Assembly (NCBI GenBank): GCA_009841225.1
Contig: VXMF01000013.1
Span: 124,001-188,000, forward strand
From: Terriglobia bacterium
Lineage (GTDB): Bacteria; Acidobacteriota; Terriglobia; Bryobacterales; UBA6623
Length of the DNA: 64,000 nt
Direction of reading: 5' to 3'
This document shows, piece after piece, positions 26,354-36,055 of this stretch. The notes beneath the pieces are model-generated. The model saw only the letters and a list, made by a program, of their open reading frames with translations. It did not search any database and was not told the DNA's origin. Both the position numbers and the translations under genes were made by a program. How positions within the stretch are numbered: position 1 is the stretch's first letter; each line of letters opens with the position of its first letter.

Positions 26354-26538
26354 GCTTCGGGCCCCCCTTGCCTAAATCATAAGACCTTCCAGCACCCATC
26401 ACGGTTTCGCGAAGACGTCTTTGCAGCGCGCTGGGTTGGCGGCTCGGCAGCGTGCAGGTCGGAATTTGCGACCATCTCATAGGAACGGGCTAGCCGGATG
26501 CCGAGAGGGCCATCTGGCCGTGCCGAGGATCACCAGCC

Positions 26539-27780
26539 ATGGTCAGAGTCAACCCCATCCCCCGCGCTCTCGTTCCGGTCGACTCGACTGCGGCCCAGCG
26601 GTTGTGCAGCCCTAACTACGATGAATTCCAGAGCGATCTGGAGATCTTCGAACTGCTCCAGCGCCAGCCTGACAGCGTGCTGCGGATCACCATGCCCCAC
26701 GCATGCGCAGATTCGCCTGAGGCGATGCTACGCGAAGGATCGGCACAGGCATTGCAGGCGGCAAGTTCCCGAATGGCCGAACTTCGTGCGAGCCCGCTGG
26801 CTCGCGAAGTTCGCGACGCCTTGTTCCTATACGAGATCTCAGACCCATCTCGGCCCGCCACCCGGCAGATTGGGCTCGGGGGGCTCGCGCCCACTGGTGA
26901 CATCCTCACCGAAGCGACACCGCACGGGACGATCGTCCGAAACGAGGGCGTCCGTCCCAAGAAAGCGCGGGGCCGGGCTGACCTGATCGAAGCCACCCGT
27001 TCCATCATCGGCGGGGTCAACAACACCGTTGAGGACACCGACGGGCGCTTGTCGAAGCTCCTTGCAGCCGCCGCCGACAGCCGAGCAGCGGACTACGAGG
27101 CGCTCGCCGAGGACGGTTGCACACATAGGATCTGGATTCTGGCGGCTGGCCGCCAGCGCACAGGCTTGCTCGAGGCGCTCGCAGCCGAGCCGTTCGCGTA
27201 CGTCGCCGACGGAAACCACCGCAGCGCAGCAGCGGCGATGCTAGGTCTCGATGAATTCCTAGCCGTGGTCTTCCCAGCCAGCAGCATGGGGCTGGCACCG
27301 TATAACCGATTGGTCAAGACCGGCCAGCGATCCACAGCCTCATGGCAGCAAGCCTTGGCACGCCACTTTGAAGTGGGCCAATCTTCTGCCACCTCTGATT
27401 ACCAACCCACCGAACCACATTCGGTCGGACTCTACACAGGGCAGGAATGGCTGAGGCTCGCGCCTCGCAGCGGTGCCTACGACGCCGACAACGCCGCCGA
27501 ATCCATTGACGCCGCCATCGTCCAGAAGCGCGTGTTTGACGAGATTTGCGGAATTTCCGATCCGCGGGACGAGCGGCTGACGTTCGTCGGCGGCAACCGT
27601 GATGCGACATACCTGCGCCAGCGCGTCGATTCCGGCGAGTATACCTTTGCGGTGACCCTGCCCCCAGTGACGATGGGGCAGTTTGTCGACGTTTGCCGGC
27701 AGCGGCGCATGATGCCGCCCAAGTCAACCTGGTTCTCTCCGAAGATCCGCAGCGGCTTGGTAATGGCGCTACTCGATTGA
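26539..27780 (+). CDS. DUF1015 family protein
   Basis: A 413-residue soluble protein with DUF1015 landmarks: an N-terminal NPIPRALVPVDSTAAQRL block, SPNYDEF, and the signature YVADGNHRSAAAAML near residue 220 (family ADGHHR). PYNRLVKTG and MPPKSTWFSPKIRSGL follow. Biochemical role is unknown in the family. The ADGxHR segment suggests a metal or phosphate site. A GAGGA sequence 8 nt before the ATG supports the start. No functional partner is adjacent; a fucosidase gene follows in the same direction. Confidence 0.85.
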   Translation: MVRVNPIPRALVPVDSTAAQRLCSPNYDEFQSDLEIFELLQRQPDSVLRITMPHACADSPEAMLREGSAQALQAASSRMAELRASPLAREVRDALFLYEISDPSRPATRQIGLGGLAPTGDILTEATPHGTIVRNEGVRPKKARGRADLIEATRSIIGGVNNTVEDTDGRLSKLLAAAADSRAADYEALAEDGCTHRIWILAAGRQRTGLLEALAAEPFAYVADGNHRSAAAAMLGLDEFLAVVFPASSMGLAPYNRLVKTGQRSTASWQQALARHFEVGQSSATSDYQPTEPHSVGLYTGQEWLRLAPRSGAYDADNAAESIDAAIVQKRVFDEICGISDPRDERLTFVGGNRDATYLRQRVDSGEYTFAVTLPPVTMGQFVDVCRQRRMMPPKSTWFSPKIRSGLVMALLD

Positions 27781-27903
27781 ACCGCTGGGAACGGCAGATC
27801 TAGCGCCACGCCGTGCCTTATCCCGACCGCTCGCGCTTCCCATGGCGACAGTTGGGCCTCGTGGTCCGTACCGAGGCGTGTGGCACAATACCTCCACTCT
27901 GTA

Positions 27904-29538
27904 ATGAAACGCTTGGCCCCGACCTGTCTATTGCTGCTCGCAACCGCTGTCGCTCCTTGCGCCAACAAGCCCGAACGCGTCGAGTGGTTTCGGGATCTGG
28001 GGCTCGGCCTGTTCATCCACTGGAGCCTTGACAGCCAGCTCACCTCCGTCATCAGCCACGCCATGGTGGGCGCGGACGAAGAGTTCTTGGAACGCTACGT
28101 AACGGAGCTGCCGCGCAGTTTCAACCCCAAGGAATTCGACCCCCGCGAATGGGCGCGGGTCGCCCGGCTGGCGGGCTTCCGCTATGTCGTCTTCACGGCC
28201 AAGCACCACTCGGGCTTCTGCATGTTCGACACTGCCACCACGGACTTCAACATCGTCAACACTCCGTTCGGGCGCGACACAGCAAAAGAGATCGCAGATG
28301 CATTCCGGGCCGAGGGGATCGCTGTCGGGTGGTACTTCTCGCCCGACGATTTCCACTTCCTGTACCGCCAAGGCACGCTCATCAGCCGCCTCCGAGCCGA
28401 GGTGCTCCCTCCGAACAACCCCGGCCTGCTGGAGCTCAACCTCGCCCAAGAGCGAGAACTGATGACCAACTACGGACCGATCGACGTGGTGTTCTTCGAT
28501 CCGCCGACTGGCTCGCCGGTGCCGCGAGACGACATCGTCGAAGAGATGAAGCAACTGATCTGGGAGATCTCGCCTGACACCGTAGTGACGCGGGGAGAAA
28601 TCGAGACACCCGAGCAGTACACCCCTGGGGTTCCCTTGGAGGGTGCTTGGGAAGGCAACATGACGATGGGCACGCAGTGGCAGTACCGCGGCACCAACGA
28701 ACACTACAAGTCGGGCGGCGTGCTGATCGGGGCTTGGATCGAAACCCGTGCCAAGGGTGGCAACTTCCTGCTCAACATCGGCCCCATGCCGAACGGCGCA
28801 CTGCCGGTCGAGCAAGAGGCGCGGATGCGCGAGATGGCGCTGTGGAACATCGTCAACGCCGAGGCCGTCGGCAAGGTCCGGCCTTGGGTGATCACCAACG
28901 AGGGCGACGTCTGGTTCACCAAGGCCCGGGACGCTGACACGGTATATGCCTTCGTGCCGGGCTCCGATTGGACTTGGGGCACGCGCAAGACCGTGACGCT
29001 GCAGTCGGTCCAGGCCTCTGAGGAAACGACCGTGCGCGTGCTAGGCCAAAACGAGAAAGTCTTGGAATACCGGCCCGAAGTGACGCCGCAAACCGAGTGG
29101 GAGCAGACCTCTGCGGGCCTCCGCATCACGGCTTATCGAGCCCAGCGGCTATACAACGACCGGCGCTGGCCCAACCCTGTCGTGCTTAAGATCACCGACG
29201 TCGTGCCAGGCCTCGAGCCACCGGAAGTGCAGACCCTTAGCGACGCGTCATGGGACGGCAGCGCAGCGCTTTTGCGGGCCGATCTGAAAGCTCTGGGGGA
29301 TGCGCAGACGGTGCGTGTCGGGTTCGAATACAGGCGCAAGAAGAGCACCGCCGAGATGTACGAGGAGGACGACCCGTGGAAGGTGGTCGGCAGGAAGCTA
29401 GCGCCGATGTCCGCGCCGGGCGAATTCTCTGCCAAGCTGGCTCGCGTCGACACCAAGCGCTCGTGGGAATACCGCGCTGTAGTCGAACATCCCAAGGTCC
29501 GGCTCTATGGACAGGCGATAACGCTGGCGGCAAAGTGA
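27904..29538 (+). CDS. Exported alpha-L-fucosidase (GH29)
   Basis: Retaining glycosidase that removes terminal L-fucose, 544 residues. The signal peptide is MKRLAPTCLLLLATAVAPC (start chosen here; eight more in-frame codons lie upstream). Family blocks: VEWFRDLGLGLFIHWS, FNPKEFDPREWARVARLAG, YVVFTAKHHSGFCMFDT, TNYGPIDVVFFD (nucleophile Asp; the usual WFD is FFD here), then GGNFLLNIGPMPNG. The C-terminal 150 residues form beta-sandwich material. The next gene, a GH88/105-like hydrolase, starts 2 bp after the stop, so the pair is one operon for fucose- and uronate-containing glycans. Confidence 0.92.
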   Translation: MKRLAPTCLLLLATAVAPCANKPERVEWFRDLGLGLFIHWSLDSQLTSVISHAMVGADEEFLERYVTELPRSFNPKEFDPREWARVARLAGFRYVVFTAKHHSGFCMFDTATTDFNIVNTPFGRDTAKEIADAFRAEGIAVGWYFSPDDFHFLYRQGTLISRLRAEVLPPNNPGLLELNLAQERELMTNYGPIDVVFFDPPTGSPVPRDDIVEEMKQLIWEISPDTVVTRGEIETPEQYTPGVPLEGAWEGNMTMGTQWQYRGTNEHYKSGGVLIGAWIETRAKGGNFLLNIGPMPNGALPVEQEARMREMALWNIVNAEAVGKVRPWVITNEGDVWFTKARDADTVYAFVPGSDWTWGTRKTVTLQSVQASEETTVRVLGQNEKVLEYRPEVTPQTEWEQTSAGLRITAYRAQRLYNDRRWPNPVVLKITDVVPGLEPPEVQTLSDASWDGSAALLRADLKALGDAQTVRVGFEYRRKKSTAEMYEEDDPWKVVGRKLAPMSAPGEFSAKLARVDTKRSWEYRAVVEHPKVRLYGQAITLAAK

Positions 29539-29539
29539 G

Positions 29540-31171
29540 ATGCCTGGCTCGGCACAAGATCGGAGCACCGGCAGGAAGCGTTGCGGAATACTGCCTGCCA
29601 TCGCTGGGGCGCTATGTCTGGCCGTGCCGTCGCTGTCGGCGGCAGAGATTTCCCATACCTCGATCGGCGTGTCCGCGGCTGGCAGCCCGATCCGCGCCGG
29701 GATCGGCTGGAATCCGGCCGATTTCGCGGCCCCAGCACCGCGCATCCTGCTTGTTGCGGGGCTCGACGGAAGGCAAGAATCGGTTGATCTGGCAGCTGCG
29801 CTGCTGCGACACAGCGGAGACGGCCCGTTTGCCCTGTCGATCGTATTGAACGCTTTTCCCGATCGGGATCCTGTCGAACGCTTCCCGCCCGACGGACCGG
29901 CCTACATGGGAGATGCGGTCGAAGCCCAGTACCTGTGGCGTTTCATCGGCACTCTGGCACCCGACTTGGTTGTCGACCTGCGTTTCGATGGGCGGCCAAG
30001 CGCGCTCGCAGGGGCACTGCAGCGGGGCCTGTCGCCCGCAGATGTCGGGCGCCTGCCTGCTGCGACGCTGCGCCTCGCCGCCAATGGCAAGACTCTGGAC
30101 GGGTTGCGGCGCGAGGCAGCCGAAGTGCTGGCATCGCTCGCGGAGTCGCAGCCACCGTCCGGTGCTCGCAGAGAGCTGCGGGATAGGGTTTCCCGCTCCC
30201 CGGTAGAAGTCGCCGGCCAGCTCGCGCTGGCCTACGGCCATGCGCTTGATACCGCCACATACATACCGGCCCTGGCACTGATCGGTCGGCTGCGATTGGG
30301 CGATATCACGGGCGAGAGTCCATTGGAAGACGTCGAGCAGATCGTGGCAGCGTTTCTCGACGGCAAGCCGTCGTTGGGAGAGCGCCCGAGCGGAAGCACC
30401 ATCTCGGGTCACCTAATATTTGCGGACCTATACGAGCGGACCGACAACCCGGCTTACCTGACATTGGCGCGGGCGGCTGCCGATCTGGGCTTCGAGCCGG
30501 ACGGCGCGCCGAAGAGTTCGATGCCGTCTCACAACGAGATGAGCGACTCGGTGTTCATGGGCTGCGCGATCCTTGCGCGCGTCGGGCGTCTCACGGGAGA
30601 GAAGCGCTACTTCGACATGGCGTTGCGCCACCTGCGCTTCATGCAGGATCTCGACCTGCGATCCGACGGGCTCTACCGTCATTCGCCCTTGGACGAAGCG
30701 GCTTGGGGCCGCGGCAACGGATTCCCGGCGCTGGGGCTGGCGCTCGCATTGTCGGACTGGCCGACCGATCATCCGGGCTACGCCGGCGCACAGGCGTCAT
30801 ACCAAGCTCACATGCGCGCCATGGCGCGGCATCAGGACCCTACCGGCATGTGGCACCAAGTGGTGGATCGGCCCGAAAGCTACCGCGAGTTCACCTCCAC
30901 AGCCATGACTGGCTTCGCCCTCACCCGCGGCCTGCGGAGAGGCTGGCTCGACCGTGACGAATTCGAGCTGGTAGCTGACCGCGCCTGGAAGGCCATCCTG
31001 GCTCGGATCAAGTCTGACGCAACGCTGGTGGATGTTTGTCGCAGCACGGGCAGGCAGACTTCGCTGCGGGCTTACTTCGACCGCGAGGCGATTCTGGGCC
31101 GAGATGACCGGGGAGGGGCGATGGCCCTGCTGTTCTCGACCGAGCGGGCCCGCTGGGAAAGCGAGCGCTAG
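29540..31171 (+). CDS. Exported GH88/GH105-like unsaturated glycuronyl hydrolase with an extra N-terminal domain
   Basis: A 543-residue protein with a signal peptide (ILPAIAGALCLAVPSLSAAE). Residues 245-540 are an (alpha/alpha)6 barrel of the GH88/105 type: HNEMSDSVFMGCAIL with the catalytic-type Asp, WGRGNGFPALGLA and MWHQVVDRPESYREFTSTAM. The preceding 200 residues (SIGVSAAGSPIRAGIGWN, ILLVAGLDGRQESVDLA, FALSIVLNAFPDRDP) look like a degenerate M14-carboxypeptidase or esterase-type alpha/beta domain, not a normal part of the family. Two bp after the fucosidase gene. Likely removes unsaturated uronate left by a lyase. Confidence 0.82.
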   Translation: MPGSAQDRSTGRKRCGILPAIAGALCLAVPSLSAAEISHTSIGVSAAGSPIRAGIGWNPADFAAPAPRILLVAGLDGRQESVDLAAALLRHSGDGPFALSIVLNAFPDRDPVERFPPDGPAYMGDAVEAQYLWRFIGTLAPDLVVDLRFDGRPSALAGALQRGLSPADVGRLPAATLRLAANGKTLDGLRREAAEVLASLAESQPPSGARRELRDRVSRSPVEVAGQLALAYGHALDTATYIPALALIGRLRLGDITGESPLEDVEQIVAAFLDGKPSLGERPSGSTISGHLIFADLYERTDNPAYLTLARAAADLGFEPDGAPKSSMPSHNEMSDSVFMGCAILARVGRLTGEKRYFDMALRHLRFMQDLDLRSDGLYRHSPLDEAAWGRGNGFPALGLALALSDWPTDHPGYAGAQASYQAHMRAMARHQDPTGMWHQVVDRPESYREFTSTAMTGFALTRGLRRGWLDRDEFELVADRAWKAILARIKSDATLVDVCRSTGRQTSLRAYFDREAILGRDDRGGAMALLFSTERARWESER

Positions 31172-31184
31172 TCGGTCGCAGCGG

Positions 31185-32198
31185 TCAGGAAAGAGTTACC
31201 CTAGCGCCCCCGCTGGCTCGCGAGCGCCTCATCGCCAAGGTCATGGCGATTGACTCGGCCGACTCTTCGGGTGGGCAGTCCGCTGGCGGAACACCGCGCT
31301 CGCAGCTGTCGACGAAGCTCTGGAGTTCGCCAACGAAACCATCCTGCTCGGGCACCTCGACTTCCGCCAACTTCCCGTCGGAGCCGTACAAGGACAACCC
31401 CGGCCTGTCAGAGCTGTAGTCGAGTGTCCCGCCATCACACAAGATCGTGAACTCCATGGAGAACGGGAAGCTCTCCGGGTGATGCCACCCGCCGGCGATG
31501 ATCACTGGCACGCCATCGCCGTAATCCAGGCGCGCCTCGACCACGTCGATGCCCCCCTCCAGATCCTCCGCGCCGCTGGCGCTGACTGCTTCGGGCTTGC
31601 CGAACAGATGCCGGCAGTAATCGAAGTCGTGGATCAACAAGTCGAAGACCCCTCCCCCGCTCCGATCGGGATTCTTGAGCCACGCGCCCCAAGCCGGCGC
31701 TGCGCAGCGCCGGCGAAACCAAGCGGCACGCACCCCGCCAAGCTCCCCCGAGAGGATCTTCGCCCTCGCGGCCACGTAGGCCGGGAAGTACCGCAGGACC
31801 TGTGCCACCATCAGCACCCGGCCGGCCGCAGCGGCGGCCTCGATCATCTCGGCGCAATCAGCCTCGTTCAGAGCCATGGGCTTTTCCACCAAGACGTGCT
31901 TGCCAGCGGCGAGCGCCCTCAAGGCCAGCGGCTTGTGCAGATCCGTGGGAGTGCAAATGTCCACAGCTTCAACGTTGGCATCGTCAATGAGATCCTCGGC
32001 CCGCTTGTAGCGGGCGGCCGAGCCGAAATCGACCTGCCCGCCTCCGCGGTCCAGATTCCCGCCGACATCGCCGAGGTCGCCGGAGAGCTTCCGGTCGCTC
32101 GAACTCGAGACGGCCGCCAGTTCGAAGCCGCGCACTTCGCGGTAGGCCTCCAAATGAGTGCTGCCCATGAACCCCAGGCCAATCACACCGATCCGCAC
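31185..32198 (-). CDS. Gfo/Idh/MocA-family NAD(P)-dependent oxidoreductase
   Basis: A 337-residue sugar or inositol dehydrogenase-like protein. The N-terminal Rossmann loop is RIGVIGLGFMGSTHLEAY; VEKPMALNEADC holds the conserved EKP lysine. GGGVFDLLIHDFDYCRHLFG gives the catalytic Asp/His region. The GTG start at 32198 has a strong AGGAGG 7 nt upstream, which excludes the 83-codon open extension. The gene converges on the GH88/105-like gene 13 bp away. Likely oxidises a released sugar or its derivative, consistent with the glycosidase neighbours; substrate unknown. Confidence 0.9.
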   Translation of the reverse strand: MRIGVIGLGFMGSTHLEAYREVRGFELAAVSSSSDRKLSGDLGDVGGNLDRGGGQVDFGSAARYKRAEDLIDDANVEAVDICTPTDLHKPLALRALAAGKHVLVEKPMALNEADCAEMIEAAAAAGRVLMVAQVLRYFPAYVAARAKILSGELGGVRAAWFRRRCAAPAWGAWLKNPDRSGGGVFDLLIHDFDYCRHLFGKPEAVSASGAEDLEGGIDVVEARLDYGDGVPVIIAGGWHHPESFPFSMEFTILCDGGTLDYSSDRPGLSLYGSDGKLAEVEVPEQDGFVGELQSFVDSCERGVPPADCPPEESAESIAMTLAMRRSRASGGARVTLS

Positions 32199-32248
32199 AA
32201 TAGATCCTCCTGTTCTCTCACCAACCCCTAGCCAAGATGTGCATCTGA

Positions 32249-33202
32249 TCAAGCACGGTGCCACACAAACGCGGGGAACGACGCCAAGCTCCTGAACCCC
32301 GCGCGCTCGTAAAGCTGGACGGCTCGCTCGTTGGACGCAGTCACGGTCAGACTCACAGCATCGCATCCGGTCCGTCGGAAGCCGTCCACCGCCCGCCGCA
32401 GCAGCTCGGAACCAATGCCGAAGCCGTGCCACTCGGGAGCCACGCAAAGCTGGGTGATGTGCCCGACGCGAGCGCCCACCATGCTTCCCAAACAGATTCC
32501 CCGCAGCCTTGGCGACGACGCTTGCCGGGCGACGAAGCCTGCCGAGGTCAAGAACCGCCCGCTACTGCCCCTGTTGATCGTTTGCTCCAAGAATCGCTTC
32601 GCGCCGGACACGCTGCGATACTGCTCGGTGATGTTGGCATCGACATGCCCGACATAGGCTTCGGCAATCAGTTCTGAAGCGGGCTGCAACTGCGAATCCG
32701 TCCAGGGTAAGAATCGCATGCCCGGATCGACCGGGCCCTGCCCGGGCAACGCCTCGCACGACTCCCGGATCATCAGTTGCCGCGGATAGACCTGCAGCTC
32801 ACCTGGGACCACGATCTGTAAATCCGGAAACGCAGCCAGACTCGCCAACTGGCCTTCGACGCGTTTCACCGCGGAGTCCCGCGAGGCCATGATCACGGTC
32901 ATTTCGAGCAGCATCCGCTCCAAGTAAGGAGCCCGCTGTGTCGGCAGAAGGAACACTTCGCCGACGACCGCCTTGCTGCCCTCCAGCATGAAATAGCTGT
33001 AGCCGACCGGGCAGCCGCCTACCAGCACTGCCAAGCCAGCTAGGCACCGCTGATTGAGCAGGCGGCGGATCGCGTCGGTAGCGTCGCGATTGTCCCAAGC
33101 CAGCCGCTTGCGCCAATGCGCCCGCTGGGCTTCCAGCACCGGTTCCAGATCCGGGCCGCGAAGCTGACCGAGGTCGACCAGTCTGGCGGCCGGCTGTCTC
33201 AT
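32249..33202 (-). CDS. GNAT acetyltransferase with two GNAT-like halves
   Basis: A 317-residue protein. The C-terminal half has an acetyl-CoA site: ITQLCVAPEWHGFGIGSELLRRAVD, then VSLTVTASNERAVQLYERAGFRSL. The N-terminal half has the same fold order with a weaker loop (GEVFLLPTQRAPYLERMLLEM), so it is probably a degenerate duplicate. It lies between the MocA oxidoreductase (50 bp) and the thiolase (75 bp), all leftward. The acyl acceptor cannot be inferred. Confidence 0.78.
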   Translation of the reverse strand: MRQPAARLVDLGQLRGPDLEPVLEAQRAHWRKRLAWDNRDATDAIRRLLNQRCLAGLAVLVGGCPVGYSYFMLEGSKAVVGEVFLLPTQRAPYLERMLLEMTVIMASRDSAVKRVEGQLASLAAFPDLQIVVPGELQVYPRQLMIRESCEALPGQGPVDPGMRFLPWTDSQLQPASELIAEAYVGHVDANITEQYRSVSGAKRFLEQTINRGSSGRFLTSAGFVARQASSPRLRGICLGSMVGARVGHITQLCVAPEWHGFGIGSELLRRAVDGFRRTGCDAVSLTVTASNERAVQLYERAGFRSLASFPAFVWHRA

Positions 33203-33277
33203 CGATGGGCTCCCGGCAATGCGCCTCTCCGCCCTCCGCTGACAACCGCCTGCCGAACTTCCAGGTGGGCTCCGCCG

Positions 33278-34459
33278 TCAGTTGGCCCCGACTACCGAGA
33301 CGAAGCTGACGCAACGTCCCGGAGCCCCACCTAGATTGTGCGTCAATCCAAGCTTCGGCGCCTCGACCTGCCTAGGGCCGGCCTCGCCGCGGAATTGCAG
33401 CCACATTTCGTACATCATGCGGAGCCCGCTGGCACCGATCGGATGCCCGAAGCTCTTCAGGCCGCCATCAGGATTGACCGGCTGAGCGCCGCCGATCTCG
33501 AACCGGCCGTCCAGGGTGTCCCGCCAGGCCGTGCCCCGCGCGGAGAACCCCAGGTCCTCCATCAGCACCAATTCGGTCGGGGTGAAACAGTCGTGGACTT
33601 CGGCCAGCGAAATCTCGTCGCGTGCATCGCGAACGCCAGCTTGCGCATAGGCGTCGGCCGCGCTGGCCACGACTTCGGGAAACGTCGTGTAGTCGTAGTC
33701 CTGGCGCTTGGCGCCATCGGCTGGGCCGGCAATGAAGGACAGCGCCTTGATCAGCAGCGGGTTGTCGGTGTACTTGTGGGCATCTTCGCTGCGGCACAGA
33801 ATCGCGGCCGATGCCCCGTCGCTGACGCCCGAGCAATCGAAAACGCCGAGCATGCCTGCCACTTTCGGCGCGTTCTCGATGGTGGCCTCGGGCACTTCCC
33901 GCTGGTACTGCGCCTTGGGATTGCGCGCCCCGTTCGCGTGATTCTTGTAGGCGATCCTGGTGAGGACCCGGCGCAAGGTGTCCGGGTCTAATCCGTACTT
34001 CTTGGAGTAGGCAGGCGCTAGGAGCGAGAAGGTGGCTGGCGCGGTCATCGAGGACTGCGTGCCATCTGTTGGCGTTCCACCCGCCGAAGCGAGGCCCGAA
34101 TAGCCTGAGTCCTTCAGCTTTTCGACGCCGATCGCCATGACCAAGTCGTAGGCTCCGCAAGCTACTGCGTAGGCTGCGTTGCGGATTGCCTCGCTGCCGG
34201 TGGCGCAGAAGTTCTCCACGCGCGTGATCGGCCGGTAGCCGGTCTTGAGCGGCTCTGAGAGCAGCAGGCCGGAGCGCCCGCTGGTCAGCGTTCCCATCCA
34301 ATAGGCGTCGATCGCCTCGCGCTCGATATTCGCGGAGCGGCAGGCCTCGAGCGCCGCCTCCACGAGCAGCTCGTTCGCTCCGCGGTCCCAATGCTCCCCA
34401 AAGCGCGTGCATCCCATCCCCACGATGGCAACGCGATCCCGGATTCCGTTGCTAGGCAT
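33278..34459 (-). CDS. Thiolase-like acyltransferase (SCP-x / archaeal acetoacetyl-CoA type)
   Basis: A 393-residue thiolase-fold protein. Nucleophile C85 lies in VENFCATGSEAIRNA; FGHPIGASG holds the usual catalytic His and HNLGGAPGRCVSF gives the C-terminal site. The second catalytic Cys of classic thiolases (CxGxG near the end) is altered to GGAPGRC. It belongs to the branch that partners with an HMG-CoA-synthase-like enzyme and a DUF35 protein. That partner is directly upstream (28 bp gap), as a fused gene, so the two products probably form one complex in acyl-CoA carbon-carbon bond making or breaking. Confidence 0.88.
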   Translation of the reverse strand: MPSNGIRDRVAIVGMGCTRFGEHWDRGANELLVEAALEACRSANIEREAIDAYWMGTLTSGRSGLLLSEPLKTGYRPITRVENFCATGSEAIRNAAYAVACGAYDLVMAIGVEKLKDSGYSGLASAGGTPTDGTQSSMTAPATFSLLAPAYSKKYGLDPDTLRRVLTRIAYKNHANGARNPKAQYQREVPEATIENAPKVAGMLGVFDCSGVSDGASAAILCRSEDAHKYTDNPLLIKALSFIAGPADGAKRQDYDYTTFPEVVASAADAYAQAGVRDARDEISLAEVHDCFTPTELVLMEDLGFSARGTAWRDTLDGRFEIGGAQPVNPDGGLKSFGHPIGASGLRMMYEMWLQFRGEAGPRQVEAPKLGLTHNLGGAPGRCVSFVSVVGAN

Positions 34460-34487
34460 GCGTTTCCGACCTCCTTCGGACTTGATT

Positions 34488-35876
34488 CTAACGCCTCGGC
34501 CGCGCCTTCCAGAAATAGTTCCGGACGCCGTCGGCAGTATAGAGGCGGCGGAACGTCATCTCCAACTCCTGCCCAATCTCCACCTTCTTGGGATCGACAT
34601 CGGCAAGTTCGCAGGCGAACCGACCGCCCTGGTCGTAGTCGATCACTGCAGCCACCACTGGCGGCTGTAGCGAGTATGCCAGATGATCGACCGTGTAGGT
34701 GGCGACCCGAGCCGTCGCATCGGCGTACGGTACGTCGTCCATCGAGTCGACCGCGCCACACTGGACGCAAACGACCTGAGGCGGCAGGTTGACGGCGCCG
34801 CAGGAACGGCAGCGCGAGCCGACGAAGGCGTACTTCCAGCGTTCCGAACGCCGCATTGGCGGCGCCGCAGGGCGCGGTGGATCGGGTCGTCGAGGCGGCT
34901 CGAAAGGCAGGATTTCCCGCCACTTCAGATAAGTCTCGTACGCAACGTCGGCTCGCTTGGACCGGATCCAATCGGCGACAGAGTGAGCCGGGCGACGGTC
35001 GCCGATATGCTCGGTGGCTTGCACGATCAGGGCGCTGGCTCCGTCGGAGGCGCTGAGCACGGCCAAGTTGTCTCCGGGCTCGGCCGAGTCCAGCAGGCCC
35101 GCCAGCAGCAGCCCACCGTGAGCGGCTCCAGCCCGTCCCACGCTGCCAGACAAGTCGTCAGCGAGCTGGTCGGGACGCAAACCCACCGCGCGCGCAAACA
35201 GGCTCCCGACCTTGCGGTGCCCGGAGTCCACCGCGACGCGTTTGAGATCGGAAGGCGCAATGCCGGACTCTGCCAAGCTGCGCTCGAACGCGCTCGCCAG
35301 CGCCGGTACCAAGCGCTGCTGCGCGAAGCGCTCTTCCCATTGCCGCGCGAACTGCTGCTCCGGGCCGCGCCAAACATCCAGCAATTCCTCTGCGTGCGAA
35401 CCGCTGCCCAGGATGTGCGCCGCCGCCCCCTCGCCGTCACCAACCAAGAAGGCGCAGGCCGCATCCCCGCCCATCGCCTCGCGGGCGCCCATCGGCGCAC
35501 CGACGACCACGTCGGCGCAGCAAACTAGGGATGGTTGCCCGGTGCCGATTGCGGAAGCAAGCCCCAGAGTGGCCACGCCCGCCCCGCTCGATGATGAGAG
35601 ATCCACTAGCCGAGCCTCGGGCGGCAAATCCAGCGCCGCATGCACCCCGGCCGCGTTGAGTTTCTCGGCGTAAGCGTGGGAGGTTGAAACGAACAACAAA
35701 GTGGCCGGAGCGGGGGCGTTTCCGCGCATTGCCTCGCGGCCCGCTTCGACTGCTAGCGAGGTCGCGTCCTCATCGAAATTGGCGATGGCTCGCTCGCCAC
35801 GTCCGCCGCCTTCTAAGCGGGCTCGCTGCAGGCGGCAGTACGGAACGTAGGAACCGTACCGCAGGATCCCGGCCAT
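34488..35876 (-). CDS. HMG-CoA-synthase-like / ketoacyl synthase III-like protein fused to a DUF35 zinc-ribbon OB domain
   Basis: A 462-residue fusion. Residues 1-300 follow archaeal HMG-CoA synthase: MAGILRYGSYVPYCRL, DEDATSLAVEAGREAM, FVSTSHAYAEK, then the nucleophile strand. Where that family has a catalytic Cys (FACKAGTA), this protein reads LSSSSGAG, placing Ser at about residue 95. Residues 350-462 are a DUF35 acyl-CoA-binding module with zinc ribbon CRSCGAVNLPPQVVCVQC and OB fold. In archaea the synthase, thiolase and DUF35 proteins are separate and form a complex. Here two are fused and the thiolase is adjacent. The missing Cys argues against normal HMG-CoA synthesis. Confidence 0.82.
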   Translation of the reverse strand: MAGILRYGSYVPYCRLQRARLEGGGRGERAIANFDEDATSLAVEAGREAMRGNAPAPATLLFVSTSHAYAEKLNAAGVHAALDLPPEARLVDLSSSSGAGVATLGLASAIGTGQPSLVCCADVVVGAPMGAREAMGGDAACAFLVGDGEGAAAHILGSGSHAEELLDVWRGPEQQFARQWEERFAQQRLVPALASAFERSLAESGIAPSDLKRVAVDSGHRKVGSLFARAVGLRPDQLADDLSGSVGRAGAAHGGLLLAGLLDSAEPGDNLAVLSASDGASALIVQATEHIGDRRPAHSVADWIRSKRADVAYETYLKWREILPFEPPRRPDPPRPAAPPMRRSERWKYAFVGSRCRSCGAVNLPPQVVCVQCGAVDSMDDVPYADATARVATYTVDHLAYSLQPPVVAAVIDYDQGGRFACELADVDPKKVEIGQELEMTFRRLYTADGVRNYFWKARPRR

Positions 35877-36055
35877 GGTCCGGCCATTGTCGCACGGGCG
35901 CAGCGGCGGCCTGACAGAGCCATAGTGCGGTGCAATCGCTTAGCTGGGACTGCTGGGGGCGCGTGCGATCGAGGCACCGAATAGTGGCGATCAGTGCAAT
36001 CGACTCGTTACCTATTTCTCGGGTCGCTCACCTTTCACTGCAAGCAAGCTCAATT

